Source: Bacteroidales bacterium
Lineage (GTDB): Bacteria > Bacteroidota > Bacteroidia > Bacteroidales > UBA7960
Length of the DNA: 54,697 bases
Direction: 5' to 3'
Assembly (NCBI GenBank): GCA_012521995.1
Contig: JAAYLH010000010.1
Span: 1 to 54,697 of the forward strand
Part shown: positions 23,879 to 33,701 of the stretch, one piece after another
How positions within the stretch are numbered: the stretch's first letter is position 1
Layout of the letters: each line of letters starts with the position of its first letter
Notes under the pieces: generated by a model
What the model was told of the DNA's origin: nothing
Seen by the model: only the letters and a program-made list of their open reading frames with translations
The model's database searches: none
Made by a program: the position numbers and the translations under genes

Positions 23879-25816
23879 TTAAAATTCAATGACACTGTTG
23901 ATGTCATCACGAATTAATTTTTCAAATTCTTTTATGGTGAAGGTTCCCAGATCACCATGTCCGTGTTTCCTTACAGAAACCGTGCCATTGGCTTCTTCCT
24001 TCTCTCCGACGATCAGCATATAGGGAATTTTGCGTGTCTCGGCATCGCGAATCTTCTTACCGGTTTTTTCGCTGCGTTCGTCAATGAGGGTGCGAATTTC
24101 GGAATTATTCAGCAAATTTAAAACATTTTTCGCATATTCCTGGTATTTGTCGCTGATAGGCAAGATGATAGCCTGGTCGGGGGCGAGCCATAGGGGGAAT
24201 TTCCCGGCGCAGTGTTCGATCAAAACGGCCACGAAACGTTCCATAGACCCGAAGGGGGCCCTGTGGATCATCACGGGTCGGTGTTTTTGGTTGTCGCTGC
24301 CGATGTATTCCAGCTCGAAACGATCGGGCAGGTTGTAGTCGACCTGGATGGTTCCCAATTGCCATTTGCGGCCCAGGGCATCCTTTACCATGAAGTCGAG
24401 CTTGGGTCCGTAGAAGGCTGCTTCTCCCGGTACAATGCTTGCCTGGAGGCCCTTCTCGCGGGTTGCCTCGATGATGGCTTGTTCGGCTTTCTCCCAGTTT
24501 TCGTCGGTGCCAATATACTTTTCGTGATTATCGGGGTCACGCAGTGAAATCTGAACGCTGAAGTCCTTGAAATCGAGGGCTTTGAAAATATATAATACGA
24601 TGTCGATCACCTTGATGAACTCTTCCTTCACCTGGTCGGGGCGGCAGAAGATGTGGGCATCGTCCTGGGTGAAGCCACGTACCCGGGTAAGGCCATGCAG
24701 TTCACCACTCTGCTCGTAACGATAAACAGTTCCGAATTCAGCAAAGCGAACAGGCAGGTCCTTATAGGAATATTGCTTGGTTTTAAAGATCTCGCAATGG
24801 TGGGGGCAGTTCATGGGTTTGAGCATGAACTCCTCGCCTTCAGCGGGGGTAGAGATAGGCTGGAACGAATCCTTGCCGTATTTCTCATAATGGCCGCTTG
24901 TAATATAAAGGTTTTTCCCTCCGATATGAGGAGTGATTACGGGCTGGTAACCTGCTTTGCGCTGTACTTTCTTGAGGAATTTCTCGAGGTTTTCGCGCAG
25001 CTCGGCGCCCTTGGGAAGCCAAAGGGGCAGTCCTTGCCCTACGTTTGCCGAGAAGGCAAACAGTTCAAGTTCCTTGCCGATTTTGCGGTGGTCGCGTTTC
25101 TTGGCCTCCTCAAGCATTGCCAGGTATTCATCGAGGTCTTTCTGCTTGGGGAAAGTGATGCCATATACGCGGGTAAGCTGTTTGCGGCTTTCGTCGCCAC
25201 GCCAGTAAGCGCCTGCCAGGGCAAGCAATTTTACGGCTTTGATGGGGCTGGTGTCGGGCAGGTGAGGGCCACGGCACAGGTCGGTGAAGTCTCCCGATTC
25301 GTAGAAACTGATGGTGCCGTCTTCAAGGTCACTGATCAGGTCTACCTTGTATTCATCCCCTTTTTTTGAATAAAAATCAAGGGCTTCCTGCTTGGGCACC
25401 TCGCGGCGCACAAAAGGCTGTTTCTCGCGGGCAATTTCGAGCATACGCTTTTCAATCTTTTCAAAGTCATTGCTCGAAAGGACCTGGTCGCCCAGGTCGA
25501 TATCGTAATAAAAACCGTTTTCAATATCGGGGCCGATGCCAAATTTGGTTCCGGGGTAAAGCGATTCGATGGCGCTTGCCATGATGTGGGCCGAGGAATG
25601 CCACATGGTGGCTTTGCCTTCCTCGTCGTCCCAGGTGTATAGCTTCACGCGCGCATCATTCATAATGGGGCGGGTAAGGTCTTTTACCTCGCCATTGACG
25701 CTGATGGAGAGCACTTTACGTGCAAGTCCTTCACTGATGCTCTGTGCGATCTCCAATCCGGTGATGCCTTCAGGAAATTCGCGAACGGAATGATCTGGAA
25801 ATGTTATTTTTATCAT
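23879..25816 (-). CDS. thrS: Threonine--tRNA ligase
   Basis: Charges tRNA-Thr. The 645-residue protein has the full domain set: N-terminal TGS domain (residues 1-60), the second additional domain with the HxxxH-type motif [13 protein letters not shown] near residue 71 and [12 protein letters not shown] near 180, the class II core ([63 protein letters not shown]) and the C-terminal anticodon-binding domain. The cysteines and histidines of the zinc site are present. An AAGGAG sequence precedes the ATG by about 5 bases, and a TAnnTTTG box lies at 25850-25843. First gene of the infC operon. Confidence 0.98.
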   Translation of the reverse strand: MIKITFPDHSVREFPEGITGLEIAQSISEGLARKVLSISVNGEVKDLTRPIMNDARVKLYTWDDEEGKATMWHSSAHIMASAIESLYPGTKFGIGPDIENGFYYDIDLGDQVLSSNDFEKIEKRMLEIAREKQPFVRREVPKQEALDFYSKKGDEYKVDLISDLEDGTISFYESGDFTDLCRGPHLPDTSPIKAVKLLALAGAYWRGDESRKQLTRVYGITFPKQKDLDEYLAMLEEAKKRDHRKIGKELELFAFSANVGQGLPLWLPKGAELRENLEKFLKKVQRKAGYQPVITPHIGGKNLYITSGHYEKYGKDSFQPISTPAEGEEFMLKPMNCPHHCEIFKTKQYSYKDLPVRFAEFGTVYRYEQSGELHGLTRVRGFTQDDAHIFCRPDQVKEEFIKVIDIVLYIFKALDFKDFSVQISLRDPDNHEKYIGTDENWEKAEQAIIEATREKGLQASIVPGEAAFYGPKLDFMVKDALGRKWQLGTIQVDYNLPDRFELEYIGSDNQKHRPVMIHRAPFGSMERFVAVLIEHCAGKFPLWLAPDQAIILPISDKYQEYAKNVLNLLNNSEIRTLIDERSEKTGKKIRDAETRKIPYMLIVGEKEEANGTVSVRKHGHGDLGTFTIKEFEKLIRDDINSVIEF

Positions 25817-25842
25817 AGTTCTCCTTTCGGATTTTCAGGGCG

Positions 25843-25850
25843 CAAAAATA
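25843..25850 (-). promoter_or_regulatory. -7 promoter box for thrS-infC-rpmI-rplT
   Basis: TATTTTTG on the minus strand, a full TAnnTTTG match, 27 bases before the thrS ATG. The predicted leader is about 20 bases, too short for a leader-based attenuator. Confidence 0.55.
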
Positions 25851-25906
25851 CAAAAAATTAGCCGATTATTTCAGCTATTCATGAAAAAATGCCAAAGGAA
25901 AAACAT

Positions 25907-26707
25907 TTATCCAAGGATATTGTTTGGATTTGGCTTGATTCTCTTGATCAGCCGGAGGGAATGAGTGTAACGACGGATGTCGCGGCTGAAGATTCCGTTG
26001 TGGTCCACCAGGTCAACGCGCACCTTTCCGTGGGCATGGATGATGTGTCCTTCATTGATGAGCATTCCCACGTGGGTGATTTGTTGTTCCTCGTTGTCGA
26101 AAAACAGCAAGTCGCCGGGCAGGGCTTCGTTGATCAGGTGAACAGTATCGCCTTGAGTAGCCTGGACGGAGGCATCGCGGGGGATTCGCATTCCGCCCAT
26201 CTTAAAGACCAGTTGCATGAATCCCGAGCAGTCGATTCCAAAGGGTGAGCGGCCACCCCAAAGGTATGGAGTGTTGAGAAAAAGAAGGGCCAGTTCGGTC
26301 AGTTGTAGGGGCTTTGCCGGGAATTGTTTGTTTACAGTTCCTGCATATTGGAACACCTTGCCCGCCATCGACAAGCTTCCCCTTTCGTAGAAATAGAATG
26401 TGCTTCCAGCCCCAATTGCAAAGCTGGTATTGTGGGTGCGGTCTTCTAAAAGTTGAATCAGGTCCGTGCTGATTGTCAGGGGGCTTTCCCGGAGGTCCGA
26501 AAAATCAGAGTCCGAAAGTAAATGCACCTGGTTGGCACTTACCCAACCCAGGTAATGGTCATAATGCATACGAATCTGCAGCCAGTCCTTTTGGGTGTCA
26601 ACGACCTCAAATAAGTCGCCAAATACAAGTTGGCTGACCATCTCACTCCGTGAATCGGGCTCCGCCCGCAAGGCCGCTACACTTAAGAGGCAAATACCTT
26701 GCTTCAT
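25907..26707 (-). CDS. NlpC/P60 cysteine peptidase with SH3-like N-terminal region
   Basis: A 266-residue protein of the C40 family, which cuts D-gamma-glutamyl bonds in peptidoglycan stem peptides. Residues 1-130 form SH3b-like segments (ALRAEPDSRSEMVSQLVFGD, WLQIRMHYDHYLGWV) that bind cell-wall peptides. The catalytic domain has YLWGGRSPFGIDCSGFMQ with the catalytic Cys, GDLLFFDNEEQQITHVGM with the His, and HAHGKVRV. A lipoprotein or classical signal peptide is not clear at the N-terminus (MKQGICLLSVAALRAEP is short and ambiguous), so the location is uncertain; some relatives (YkfC type) work on recycled cytoplasmic peptides. A -7 box lies at 26746-26739. Confidence 0.9.
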   Translation of the reverse strand: MKQGICLLSVAALRAEPDSRSEMVSQLVFGDLFEVVDTQKDWLQIRMHYDHYLGWVSANQVHLLSDSDFSDLRESPLTISTDLIQLLEDRTHNTSFAIGAGSTFYFYERGSLSMAGKVFQYAGTVNKQFPAKPLQLTELALLFLNTPYLWGGRSPFGIDCSGFMQLVFKMGGMRIPRDASVQATQGDTVHLINEALPGDLLFFDNEEQQITHVGMLINEGHIIHAHGKVRVDLVDHNGIFSRDIRRYTHSLRLIKRIKPNPNNILG

Positions 26708-26738
26708 AATTGAATGGCTTATTCTGTTAATATTTTTA

Positions 26739-26746
26739 CAAAGATA
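26739..26746 (-). promoter_or_regulatory. -7 promoter box for the NlpC/P60 gene
   Basis: TATCTTTG on the minus strand, exact TAnnTTTG match, 32 bases before the ATG at 26707. Confidence 0.55.
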
Positions 26747-26848
26747 AAACTAAAAGAAGATAAACCGATTTTTGAAAAAAAGGTTTAATAGATATAAGAA
26801 ACCAACTTTATGATAAATTGTTAAATTCGTGGTTACAATTGCCAGGCT

Positions 26849-28921
26849 ATGGATAAAGTATCAAAATGGGTTCAGAGGCATTATAAAGATTTATATAAGG
26901 TGGCTCTTTTTGTGGGGAGCATTCTTTTGATTGTTCAGTTTTTCCCTCGTCAGACGCGTTTTGCCTATGACTTTCAACAAGGCAGGCCCTGGCTGCACGA
27001 TGACCTGATCGCTCCCTTTAACTATGCCGTTCTGAAAAGCGAAGAAGAACTTGAAAATGACCTCGGGGAAGCTCTGAGTGATTTCAGGCCATTCTTTCGC
27101 AGGATCCCTGAAATGGCCGAAGAACAAGAGATGAGGTTTGTGCAGGAGTTCGACCGCAACTGGCAGGAGCGCTTTGGGAAAACCGATGGCCGGGCCAGGG
27201 CGCGCAACCTGGAAGAGGGATTTCGTTTGCTTGACTCAGTGTTCAACCGCGGGGTAATCTCCTGGGAGGGAGCCCCCGCTGAGGGGAACCCTGATTATTC
27301 CTTCCGGCTTATTGAAGGTCGTACGGCCACACGCCACCGTATCTCTGATTTTCTCACCATGCCCGAGGCTTATCTGTGGATATTTGAACAACTGGAGGCC
27401 AACCCGGGGCTTGAGAAAGAATTGCTGCTGTCGCTTATTGAAAATGCCATGGCTGCAAATATTGTGTATGACGGACAGTATACTGACCTGACGCGTGAAG
27501 CAGAACTGGACAAAATCCCATTGAGCAGGGGGATGGTACAGCAGGGGGAGAAGATTATTTCGCGGGGAGAGCTGGTTACTGCTGAAAAGTTTCAATTGCT
27601 TGAATCGTTCAAGGCTGAGTTTCAGAAGCAGGCAGGGCAGACCTCCATTGAGTATGTGCTGTATGCAGGGCAATTCCTCCTGGTAAGCATTTCCATCGTG
27701 GTGCTGGCCTTGTTTTTGTGGTTTTTCAGGCGAGAAGTCTTTTTTGACAACCGCAGGCTGGTGCTGATCCTGCTTTCGGTGTCCTTTATGGTGTTCATCA
27801 CCAGCCAAGTGGTGAAGGCCGAAGTGGACTGGTTGTTCCTCTTGCCTGTGTGTATTGTGCCCATCATTATTCGCGCATTTTTCGATAACCGCCTGGCCCT
27901 GTACGTGCATATTATCACCATCATCATCATCGGCTTCCTGGTGCCGCGATCCTTTGAGTTTGTATTTATGCAGTTTGTTGCCGGCATCGTGGCAATCTTC
28001 AGCATGGTCCACCTGAGGAGGCGCTCACAGTTATTTTTTACTGCCATGCTGGTTTTTCTTACCTATTCTGCTATTTACTTCGGGCTTTCGCTGGCACATT
28101 CAGGAACCGCTGCCGGTATCGACTGGCTTAATTTTGCCTATTTTGGCGGGGCCGCTACCCTCACCTTGTTTGCCTATCCGCTCATCTTCCTTTTTGAACG
28201 CCTTTTTGCCCTGCCCACCGATTTTTCCCTTTTGGAACTGGCCGATACCAACAACCCGCTCCTGCGAGAATTGAATCTTAACGCTCCAGGCACTTTTCAG
28301 CATTCTCTGCAGGTTGCCAACCTGGCGGAGGAAGCTGTAATTCAAATAGGTGGCAGTAGCCTGCTGACCCGTACAGGAGCATTGTATCACGACATCGGTA
28401 AGATGAACAACCCCATGTATTTCACTGAGAACCAGGCCACGGGCTTTAACCCCCATGATGACATCCCGCGTGAGGAAAGCGCCAGGATCATCATCAACCA
28501 CGTGATTGAAGGCATTGAAATGGCAAGGAAAAAGAATATTCCTGAGTACATCATTGATTTTATCAGAACACATCATGGCACCACCACGGCGCGCTACTTT
28601 TTTTCCATGTACAAAAAGGAAAATCCCGGGATGGAGACCGACATCAAGGTCTTTTCCTATCCCGGCCCGCGACCTTTCAGCAAGGAAACGGCGGTGGTGA
28701 TGATGGCTGACTCGGTGGAAGCCGCTTCACGCAGCATGCGCAAGCCTGATGAGCGAAGCATCAGCGAACTGGTAGAAAAGATCATCGATACCCAGATCAC
28801 TGAAAAACAGTTTGAAAATGCCAACATTACCTTCAAGGATATCACTGTGGTAAAGAAGATCTTCAAACGACGGCTGATGAATATGTATCACGTGCGGATC
28901 GTTTATCCCTCCCTGAACTGA
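26849..28921 (+). CDS. 7TM-HD phosphodiesterase, PgpH-like
   Basis: A 690-residue membrane HD-hydrolase of the 7TMR-HD family. A first helix (about 16-33) leads to an extracytoplasmic 7TMR-HDED domain (about 40-265), then seven hydrophobic segments (about 268-455), then a cytosolic HD domain with FQHSLQVANLAEE, LYHDIGKM (H514-D515) and IINHVIEG, HHGTTTARYF. PgpH of Listeria, the best known relative, degrades cyclic di-AMP to pApA, so this is the probable reaction. No diadenylate cyclase gene lies in the window. The gene end overlaps the convergent WbqC-like gene by 19 bases. An imperfect -7 box (TAAATTCG) occurs near 26822. Confidence 0.9.
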   Translation: MDKVSKWVQRHYKDLYKVALFVGSILLIVQFFPRQTRFAYDFQQGRPWLHDDLIAPFNYAVLKSEEELENDLGEALSDFRPFFRRIPEMAEEQEMRFVQEFDRNWQERFGKTDGRARARNLEEGFRLLDSVFNRGVISWEGAPAEGNPDYSFRLIEGRTATRHRISDFLTMPEAYLWIFEQLEANPGLEKELLLSLIENAMAANIVYDGQYTDLTREAELDKIPLSRGMVQQGEKIISRGELVTAEKFQLLESFKAEFQKQAGQTSIEYVLYAGQFLLVSISIVVLALFLWFFRREVFFDNRRLVLILLSVSFMVFITSQVVKAEVDWLFLLPVCIVPIIIRAFFDNRLALYVHIITIIIIGFLVPRSFEFVFMQFVAGIVAIFSMVHLRRRSQLFFTAMLVFLTYSAIYFGLSLAHSGTAAGIDWLNFAYFGGAATLTLFAYPLIFLFERLFALPTDFSLLELADTNNPLLRELNLNAPGTFQHSLQVANLAEEAVIQIGGSSLLTRTGALYHDIGKMNNPMYFTENQATGFNPHDDIPREESARIIINHVIEGIEMARKKNIPEYIIDFIRTHHGTTTARYFFSMYKKENPGMETDIKVFSYPGPRPFSKETAVVMMADSVEAASRSMRKPDERSISELVEKIIDTQITEKQFENANITFKDITVVKKIFKRRLMNMYHVRIVYPSLN

Positions 28922-29577
28922 GCTATTAGCTCCTCTCCGCACTGTTGCAGGTATGCCGGCGTATCAGGTCCCAGGTTGAACAAAAGGTCGATAATACTTT
29001 GGTTGCCAAAAAAGCCATGGCGATCCAAAAAGGGCTGAAAGTATTCCTTAAAGGCTTCATGGGTTTTGACATCTCTGTTTTTTGCCTTAGGCGACAGGAG
29101 GAATCGGAGATCCGTTTTCCCGCTCGATTCCCTTTCAAAATTCCTGGTATATCTTATAGGCAGCGACAGGCCCAGGGCTTCCAGCAATTGATCCAGAATA
29201 AGCTGGTTCCATTCTGTCAGTTTTTCAGGAGGCTCTTTTTGGAATAGGGGTTCCAGGACCTCTTTGTAATACAAAAAAAATGCCGATTTGCTGTAGGCTG
29301 ACTCTATGGACCTCCAGTGTTGTTTTTGCCAGGGCAGGTGCTTGCTGATTCTCACCATACCCGTGGGGCTATGGTTTCCCAGAGGCTTTTCCACAGGGAT
29401 GCTTAAGGCAAGAGGCCCGTTTGCCGTGAGGATGCTGCAGCGGTTGCGCCAGGTCTGCTTGGGGTAGGTCTCGTGAAGCTCAATCTCTGCACTTTCGGCC
29501 ACGGCCAGCCAGGCCATATACTCAATGGGGGGCAGATAGGCCGTGGGAAGCAGCAAGATGGGAGCCTGAGATTTCAA
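28903..29577 (-). CDS. WbqC-like protein, TTG start
   Basis: A 224-residue protein of the WbqC family: LLLPTAYLPPIEYMAWLA at the N-terminus, then HETYPKQTWRNRCSILTANGPLALSIPV, matching the Bacteroidota WbqC-like pattern. The family is linked to polysaccharide or glycan biosynthesis, but no reaction is established. The reading frame has no ATG before the conserved start; TTG at 29577 is the only candidate, preceded by a -7 box at 29602-29595. The next in-frame Met is residue 21 and would remove the conserved part. The end overlaps the PgpH-like gene by 19 bases, convergently. Confidence 0.85.
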   Translation of the reverse strand: MKSQAPILLLPTAYLPPIEYMAWLAVAESAEIELHETYPKQTWRNRCSILTANGPLALSIPVEKPLGNHSPTGMVRISKHLPWQKQHWRSIESAYSKSAFFLYYKEVLEPLFQKEPPEKLTEWNQLILDQLLEALGLSLPIRYTRNFERESSGKTDLRFLLSPKAKNRDVKTHEAFKEYFQPFLDRHGFFGNQSIIDLLFNLGPDTPAYLQQCGEELIAQFREG

Positions 29578-29594
29578 GGGTTCTTGATTTTTTG

Positions 29595-29602
29595 CAAAAG
29601 TA
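29595..29602 (-). promoter_or_regulatory. -7 promoter box for the WbqC-like gene
   Basis: TACTTTTG on the minus strand, exact TAnnTTTG match, 18 bases before the TTG start. It supports that start. Confidence 0.5.
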
Positions 29603-29704
29603 AAGAAAAATCAGGACCAGGCAGGCAGAAGGGAAAAGCAGGCCTATGCGGGACATCCACATTGACATATTTTGTAACTTTATCCTTCAGAAAAGCCTGA
29701 ACCC

Positions 29705-31219
29705 ATGAAAATACTCGACGCCCCCCAGATCCGAAAACTGGATGCATGGACTATAGAGCATGAACCCATTAAATCCATTGATCTGATGGAAAGGGCAGCC
29801 AGGCAGTGCTTTCATCGCATCAAAAGGTTGCTGAAGCCCGGACTGGCCATCAGGGTCTTTTGCGGGATGGGAAACAATGGGGGAGATGGCCTCGCCATTG
29901 CACGGATGATTGCGGGTTCAGGATTTCCGGTAAGCGTTTATAAGGTAGTGCATTCACAACAGCCTTCTCCCGATTTTCTGATCAATGAAGAGCGGCTGAA
30001 GAAGGTCAGAAGAGCTGAGTTAAAAGAGATCACCAGCGATTCAGACCTTCCTGACATTGGCCCTGGCGAACTGGTTGTGGATGCGCTGTTTGGCACAGGT
30101 CTCAATCGTCCACTCAAGGGCCTTCCTGCAAAAGTGGTGCAGCACATCAACCAGTCAGAAGCTTTCGTGGTTTCCATTGACTTGCCCAGTGGCTTGTTTT
30201 GCGAAGATAATCGTGGAAATGACTTTAAAAAGGTGATCGGGGCCCGGCTCACGCTGACCTTCCAATTGCCCAAACTTGCCTTGCTGCTGCCCGGCTATTC
30301 AGCCTGCTCAGAAAACTGGGAAATGCTGGACATCAAACTGCATCCTGAAGCCATAGATGCTGCTGAAACCTTAAATTTTTATCTTCAGGCCGGTGACATT
30401 CGTTCCTTTTACAAACCCCGCAATAAGTTTGACCATAAGGGCCATTTCGGGCATGCCCTCTTGCTGGCCGGAAGCTATGGCAAGGCAGGTGCAGCGGTGC
30501 TTGCTGCCAGGGCTGCCCTCAGGACAGGGGCAGGTCTGCTTACAGCCCACCTGCCTGCAGGCCTGGTACCGGTCATGCAGACCTCTTTACCCGAGGCCAT
30601 GTGTGTTGCTGATGAGGGCCACTCGATCCTTACCCACCCCGGCGATGTTTTGCCATACAACGCAATCGCGGTAGGCCCCGGAATTGGAAAGGACCCGCAG
30701 ACTGCCAATGCCCTGAAACTGCTGATCCAGAATACCCAAATGCCACTGGTGCTGGATGCCGATGCCCTGAACATCCTTTCGGAGAACCCAACCTGGCTGT
30801 CCTTTTTGCCCGGAGGATCTGTGCTTACCCCCCATCCCAGGGAATTTGAACGCCTAGTGGGGAAATTTGCCGATGATTACGAGCGGCTGGAGATCGCCCG
30901 TGCATTTGCACTTAAATACCAGGTCTACCTTGTTCTCAAAGGCGCCCATACGGCAATTATTAGCCCTGACGGCCGCATATTTTTTAATTCTACAGGCAAT
31001 CCGGGGATGGCTACAGCGGGAAGCGGCGATGTGCTGACGGGCATTATCCTTGGGTGGATGGCCCAGGGATATACCCCCCTGCAAAGCGCACTGGCAGGGG
31101 TTTATATCCATGGCCTTGCAGGTGATATGGCTGCCTCCAGACAGGGGCCTGAAAGCCTGATTGCGAGCGATATAGTTGCTCACCTGCCGAAGGCCATTAA
31201 GAAGGTTTTTCATTCCTGA
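29705..31219 (+). CDS. nnr: Bifunctional NAD(P)H-hydrate epimerase / ADP-dependent NAD(P)H-hydrate dehydratase
   Basis: Repairs hydrated NADH and NADPH. The N-terminal epimerase (YjeF_N, about 1-215) shows CGMGNNGGDGLAIARM and VDALFGTGLNRPL. The C-terminal ribokinase-like dehydratase (about 225-504) shows GHFGHALLLAGSYGKAGAAVLAARAALR, the motif LDADALNIL, TPHPREFERL and NPGMATAGSGDVLTGIILG. The 504 residues equal the usual fused form. Cytoplasmic. The promoter is not clear: TAACTTTA near 29673 is one mismatch from the TAnnTTTG box. Confidence 0.96.
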   Translation: MKILDAPQIRKLDAWTIEHEPIKSIDLMERAARQCFHRIKRLLKPGLAIRVFCGMGNNGGDGLAIARMIAGSGFPVSVYKVVHSQQPSPDFLINEERLKKVRRAELKEITSDSDLPDIGPGELVVDALFGTGLNRPLKGLPAKVVQHINQSEAFVVSIDLPSGLFCEDNRGNDFKKVIGARLTLTFQLPKLALLLPGYSACSENWEMLDIKLHPEAIDAAETLNFYLQAGDIRSFYKPRNKFDHKGHFGHALLLAGSYGKAGAAVLAARAALRTGAGLLTAHLPAGLVPVMQTSLPEAMCVADEGHSILTHPGDVLPYNAIAVGPGIGKDPQTANALKLLIQNTQMPLVLDADALNILSENPTWLSFLPGGSVLTPHPREFERLVGKFADDYERLEIARAFALKYQVYLVLKGAHTAIISPDGRIFFNSTGNPGMATAGSGDVLTGIILGWMAQGYTPLQSALAGVYIHGLAGDMAASRQGPESLIASDIVAHLPKAIKKVFHS

Positions 31220-31286
31220 AATGGCTTAATGCCTTTGATTACATCCTGACTCCCCTGGGTGGAGCCAGGCCCTTCTTCTCTTCTTA

Positions 31287-31321
31287 TTTAGACTGAATAA
31301 AAATAAATTTTCCTATCTTTG
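31287..31321 (+). promoter_or_regulatory. Promoter for the fused 2-oxoacid dehydrogenase E1 gene
   Basis: TATCTTTG at 31314-31321 matches TAnnTTTG exactly, with a weaker TTTA at 31287-31290 in the -33 place. The leader to ATG 31411 is about 85 bases and contains a small dyad (ACCATCAGTGATGGT, 31354-31368). Confidence 0.6.
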
Positions 31322-31410
31322 CACCCCTTTTAAGGGTAGCGGATGATTAAACAAAACCATCAGTGATGGTGTTAATGAAGTGCGCATAAAAACCAGAAAA
31401 ATTGACAATA

Positions 31411-33471
31411 ATGAAAGATACTGTAACCAAAGAATTGCAGAAAAAATATAGTGTTGACACGGTGGACAAAGAAACCCTGAAGAAGTGGTACCGCCTGATG
31501 ATTTTGGGAAGGAAGCTTGACGAAAAAGCCCCGAATTATTTAAAACAGGCCCTTGGGTGGTCGTACCATGCACCCTATGCGGGTCATGATGGCATACAGC
31601 TTGCCATCGGGCAGATATTTAACCGGGAGACCGATCATTTATTCCCCTATTACCGTGATATGCTCACCGCTATTTCAGCGGGTCTGACGGCTGAAGAGAT
31701 CATTCTGAACGGAATCTCGAAAGCAACCGACCTCTCCAGCGGGGGGCGCCATATGTCGAACCATTTTGCAAAGCCTGAGTGGAATATCCACAACGTATCC
31801 TCGGCTACAGGCAATCATACCCTTCATGCCGTTGGGGTAGCCCGCGGGATGAACCGATACAAGCACAAGGGAGTGGCAATCAGTTCGCAGGGCGAATCCT
31901 CGGTTTCGGAAGGTTATGTATATGAAGCCATCAATGGTGCCAGCAACGAAAAGTTGCCCGTGATTTTCGTTTTCCAGGATAACGGATATGGGATCTCCGT
32001 TCCTAAGAGCGACCAGACTGCTAACCGAAAGGCAGCCGATAACTTCACAGGCTTCAAGAATCTGAGGGTCATTCATTGCAATGGCCGCGACGTCTTCGAT
32101 TCGATGAATGCCATGCAGGAAGCCCGTGATCATGTTTTAAAAGCTGGCGAACCCGTGATTGTCCACGCCAGCGTGGTGCGTATCCATTCCCATTCAAACA
32201 GCGACCGCCACGATCTTTACCGCGATGAGCGCGAACTGCATTGTGCACAGGCCAGTGACCCCCTGCCCAGGTTCGAAAGGGCACTCATTGGAAATGAGGT
32301 CTGTACCGAAGCCGAGCTGAAAACCATTGAGGATGAAGTAAACAAGGTGGTCACTGATGCCCACAAAAAGGCTATGGCAGCTCCCGATCCAAGTCCTGAG
32401 TCCATCTTCGACTTTGTAATCCCCGAGCCTTATGTGAGTAAGAAATACCCCGGAGGGATTCATACGGTCGATGGTCCCAAAAAGAAACTCATTACAGCCC
32501 TGAACGAAACCCTGAAAGCTGAATTTGAGCATAACCCCGATACTTTTATCTGGGGACAGGATGTGGCCCATAAGGATAAGGGCGGGATTTTCAACGTTAC
32601 CAAGGGTATGCAGCATAAATTTGGCAAAGCCAGGGTATTCAACGCGCCCATTGCCGAGGACTTCATCCTGGGCACTGCCAACGGGATGAGCCGTTTTAAC
32701 GAAAAGATCCGCATTGTTGTGGAAGGCGCCGAGTTTGCCGACTATTTCTGGCCTGCCATGGAGCAGTTTGTGGAGATGACTCACGACTACTGGCGGAGCA
32801 ATGGAGCGTTTGCTCCCAACGTGACCATCCGGCTGGCTTCGGGGGGATATATTGGGGGTGGCTTGTATCACTCACAGACTATCGAAGGGGCCCTGGCAAC
32901 TTTCCCGGGCATGCGCATCGTATATCCCTCCTTCGCTGACGATGCAGCAGGACTGCTGCGAACATCCATGCGTTCAGAGGGACCGACCCTTTTCCTGGAA
33001 CCCAAGGCCCTGTACAATGCCAAAGAAGCCGAGACCCCAATCCCCGAAGACTACGAGGTCCCCTTTGGCGTGGCACGCATTCGTCGCGAAGGTAAGCACC
33101 TGACCATCATTACATACGGAAATACAACCCATATGAGTATCAGGGTGGCTGAAAAGCTAGCCCGGGAAACAGGCAAGGAAATAGAAGTGGTGGACATTCG
33201 TTCGCTCATTCCCCTGGATAAGGAAACCATCCTGAAGTCTGTTCAGAAAACCAGCCGCGCTCTTGTGGTACATGAAGACAAGGTGTTTGGCGGTTTTGGC
33301 GGAGAACTCTCAGCAATTATTGCCGAAGAGGCCTTCCAATACCTGGATGCCCCTGTGAAGAGAATTGGATCTACCTTTACTCCCGTAGGATTCCATCGCA
33401 ATCTTGAAAAAGCCATCCTGCCTTCCGACGAGAAGATCTATGAGGCAGCAAAAGCGCTCCTCAAATTTTAA
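31411..33471 (+). CDS. Fused alpha-beta 2-oxoacid dehydrogenase E1 component (branched-chain type)
   Basis: A 686-residue thiamine-diphosphate enzyme joining the E1 alpha (about 1-345) and E1 beta (about 355-686) subunits of branched-chain 2-oxoacid or pyruvate-type dehydrogenases. The ThDP/metal motif is GESSVSEGYVYEAINGASN followed by NGYGIS in the alpha half. The beta half has AEDFILGTANGMS, VVEGAEFADYFWPAMEQF and a transketolase C-terminal part (VVDIRSLIPLDKETI, VHEDKVFGGFG). ATG 31411 is chosen over the TTG three codons before. E2 and E3 genes are not in the window, so the complex is encoded elsewhere. Substrate (2-oxoisovalerate versus others) is not certain. A hairpin terminator follows. 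Confidence 0.93.
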   Translation: MKDTVTKELQKKYSVDTVDKETLKKWYRLMILGRKLDEKAPNYLKQALGWSYHAPYAGHDGIQLAIGQIFNRETDHLFPYYRDMLTAISAGLTAEEIILNGISKATDLSSGGRHMSNHFAKPEWNIHNVSSATGNHTLHAVGVARGMNRYKHKGVAISSQGESSVSEGYVYEAINGASNEKLPVIFVFQDNGYGISVPKSDQTANRKAADNFTGFKNLRVIHCNGRDVFDSMNAMQEARDHVLKAGEPVIVHASVVRIHSHSNSDRHDLYRDERELHCAQASDPLPRFERALIGNEVCTEAELKTIEDEVNKVVTDAHKKAMAAPDPSPESIFDFVIPEPYVSKKYPGGIHTVDGPKKKLITALNETLKAEFEHNPDTFIWGQDVAHKDKGGIFNVTKGMQHKFGKARVFNAPIAEDFILGTANGMSRFNEKIRIVVEGAEFADYFWPAMEQFVEMTHDYWRSNGAFAPNVTIRLASGGYIGGGLYHSQTIEGALATFPGMRIVYPSFADDAAGLLRTSMRSEGPTLFLEPKALYNAKEAETPIPEDYEVPFGVARIRREGKHLTIITYGNTTHMSIRVAEKLARETGKEIEVVDIRSLIPLDKETILKSVQKTSRALVVHEDKVFGGFGGELSAIIAEEAFQYLDAPVKRIGSTFTPVGFHRNLEKAILPSDEKIYEAAKALLKF

Positions 33472-33514
33472 TCTCCCGATTGTGTTTGTTGATTAATTTT
33501 GGTTTCTTAGCAGT

Positions 33515-33553
33515 AGGCTGCCCCAAATCACCGGGGCAGCCTCTGTTGTTTTT
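33515..33553 (+). terminator. Terminator of the E1 gene
   Basis: AGGCTGCCCC (33515-33524) pairs perfectly with GGGGCAGCCT (33533-33542) around an 8-base loop. A T-rich tract follows on the plus strand. It starts 44 bases after the E1 stop. Confidence 0.8.
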
Positions 33554-33701
33554 CCGGGTCTGAAAAAACAGAAGATCCCTTTTCTGACGCTTTTTATTTC
33601 GATTCTTTTTGATACTATTTCCTGTCGTGGCCCGATTGGAAAGAAGCCTTTTTTTCGCCCTTTTAAAACCGGATATAAAATGAATCTGACACGGACATTA
33701 C

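Noticed and set aside
27236-28012. 258-codon frame antisense to the 7TM-HD gene
   Set aside because: His/Gln/Gly-rich complement of a hydrophobic coding region; no family resemblance.
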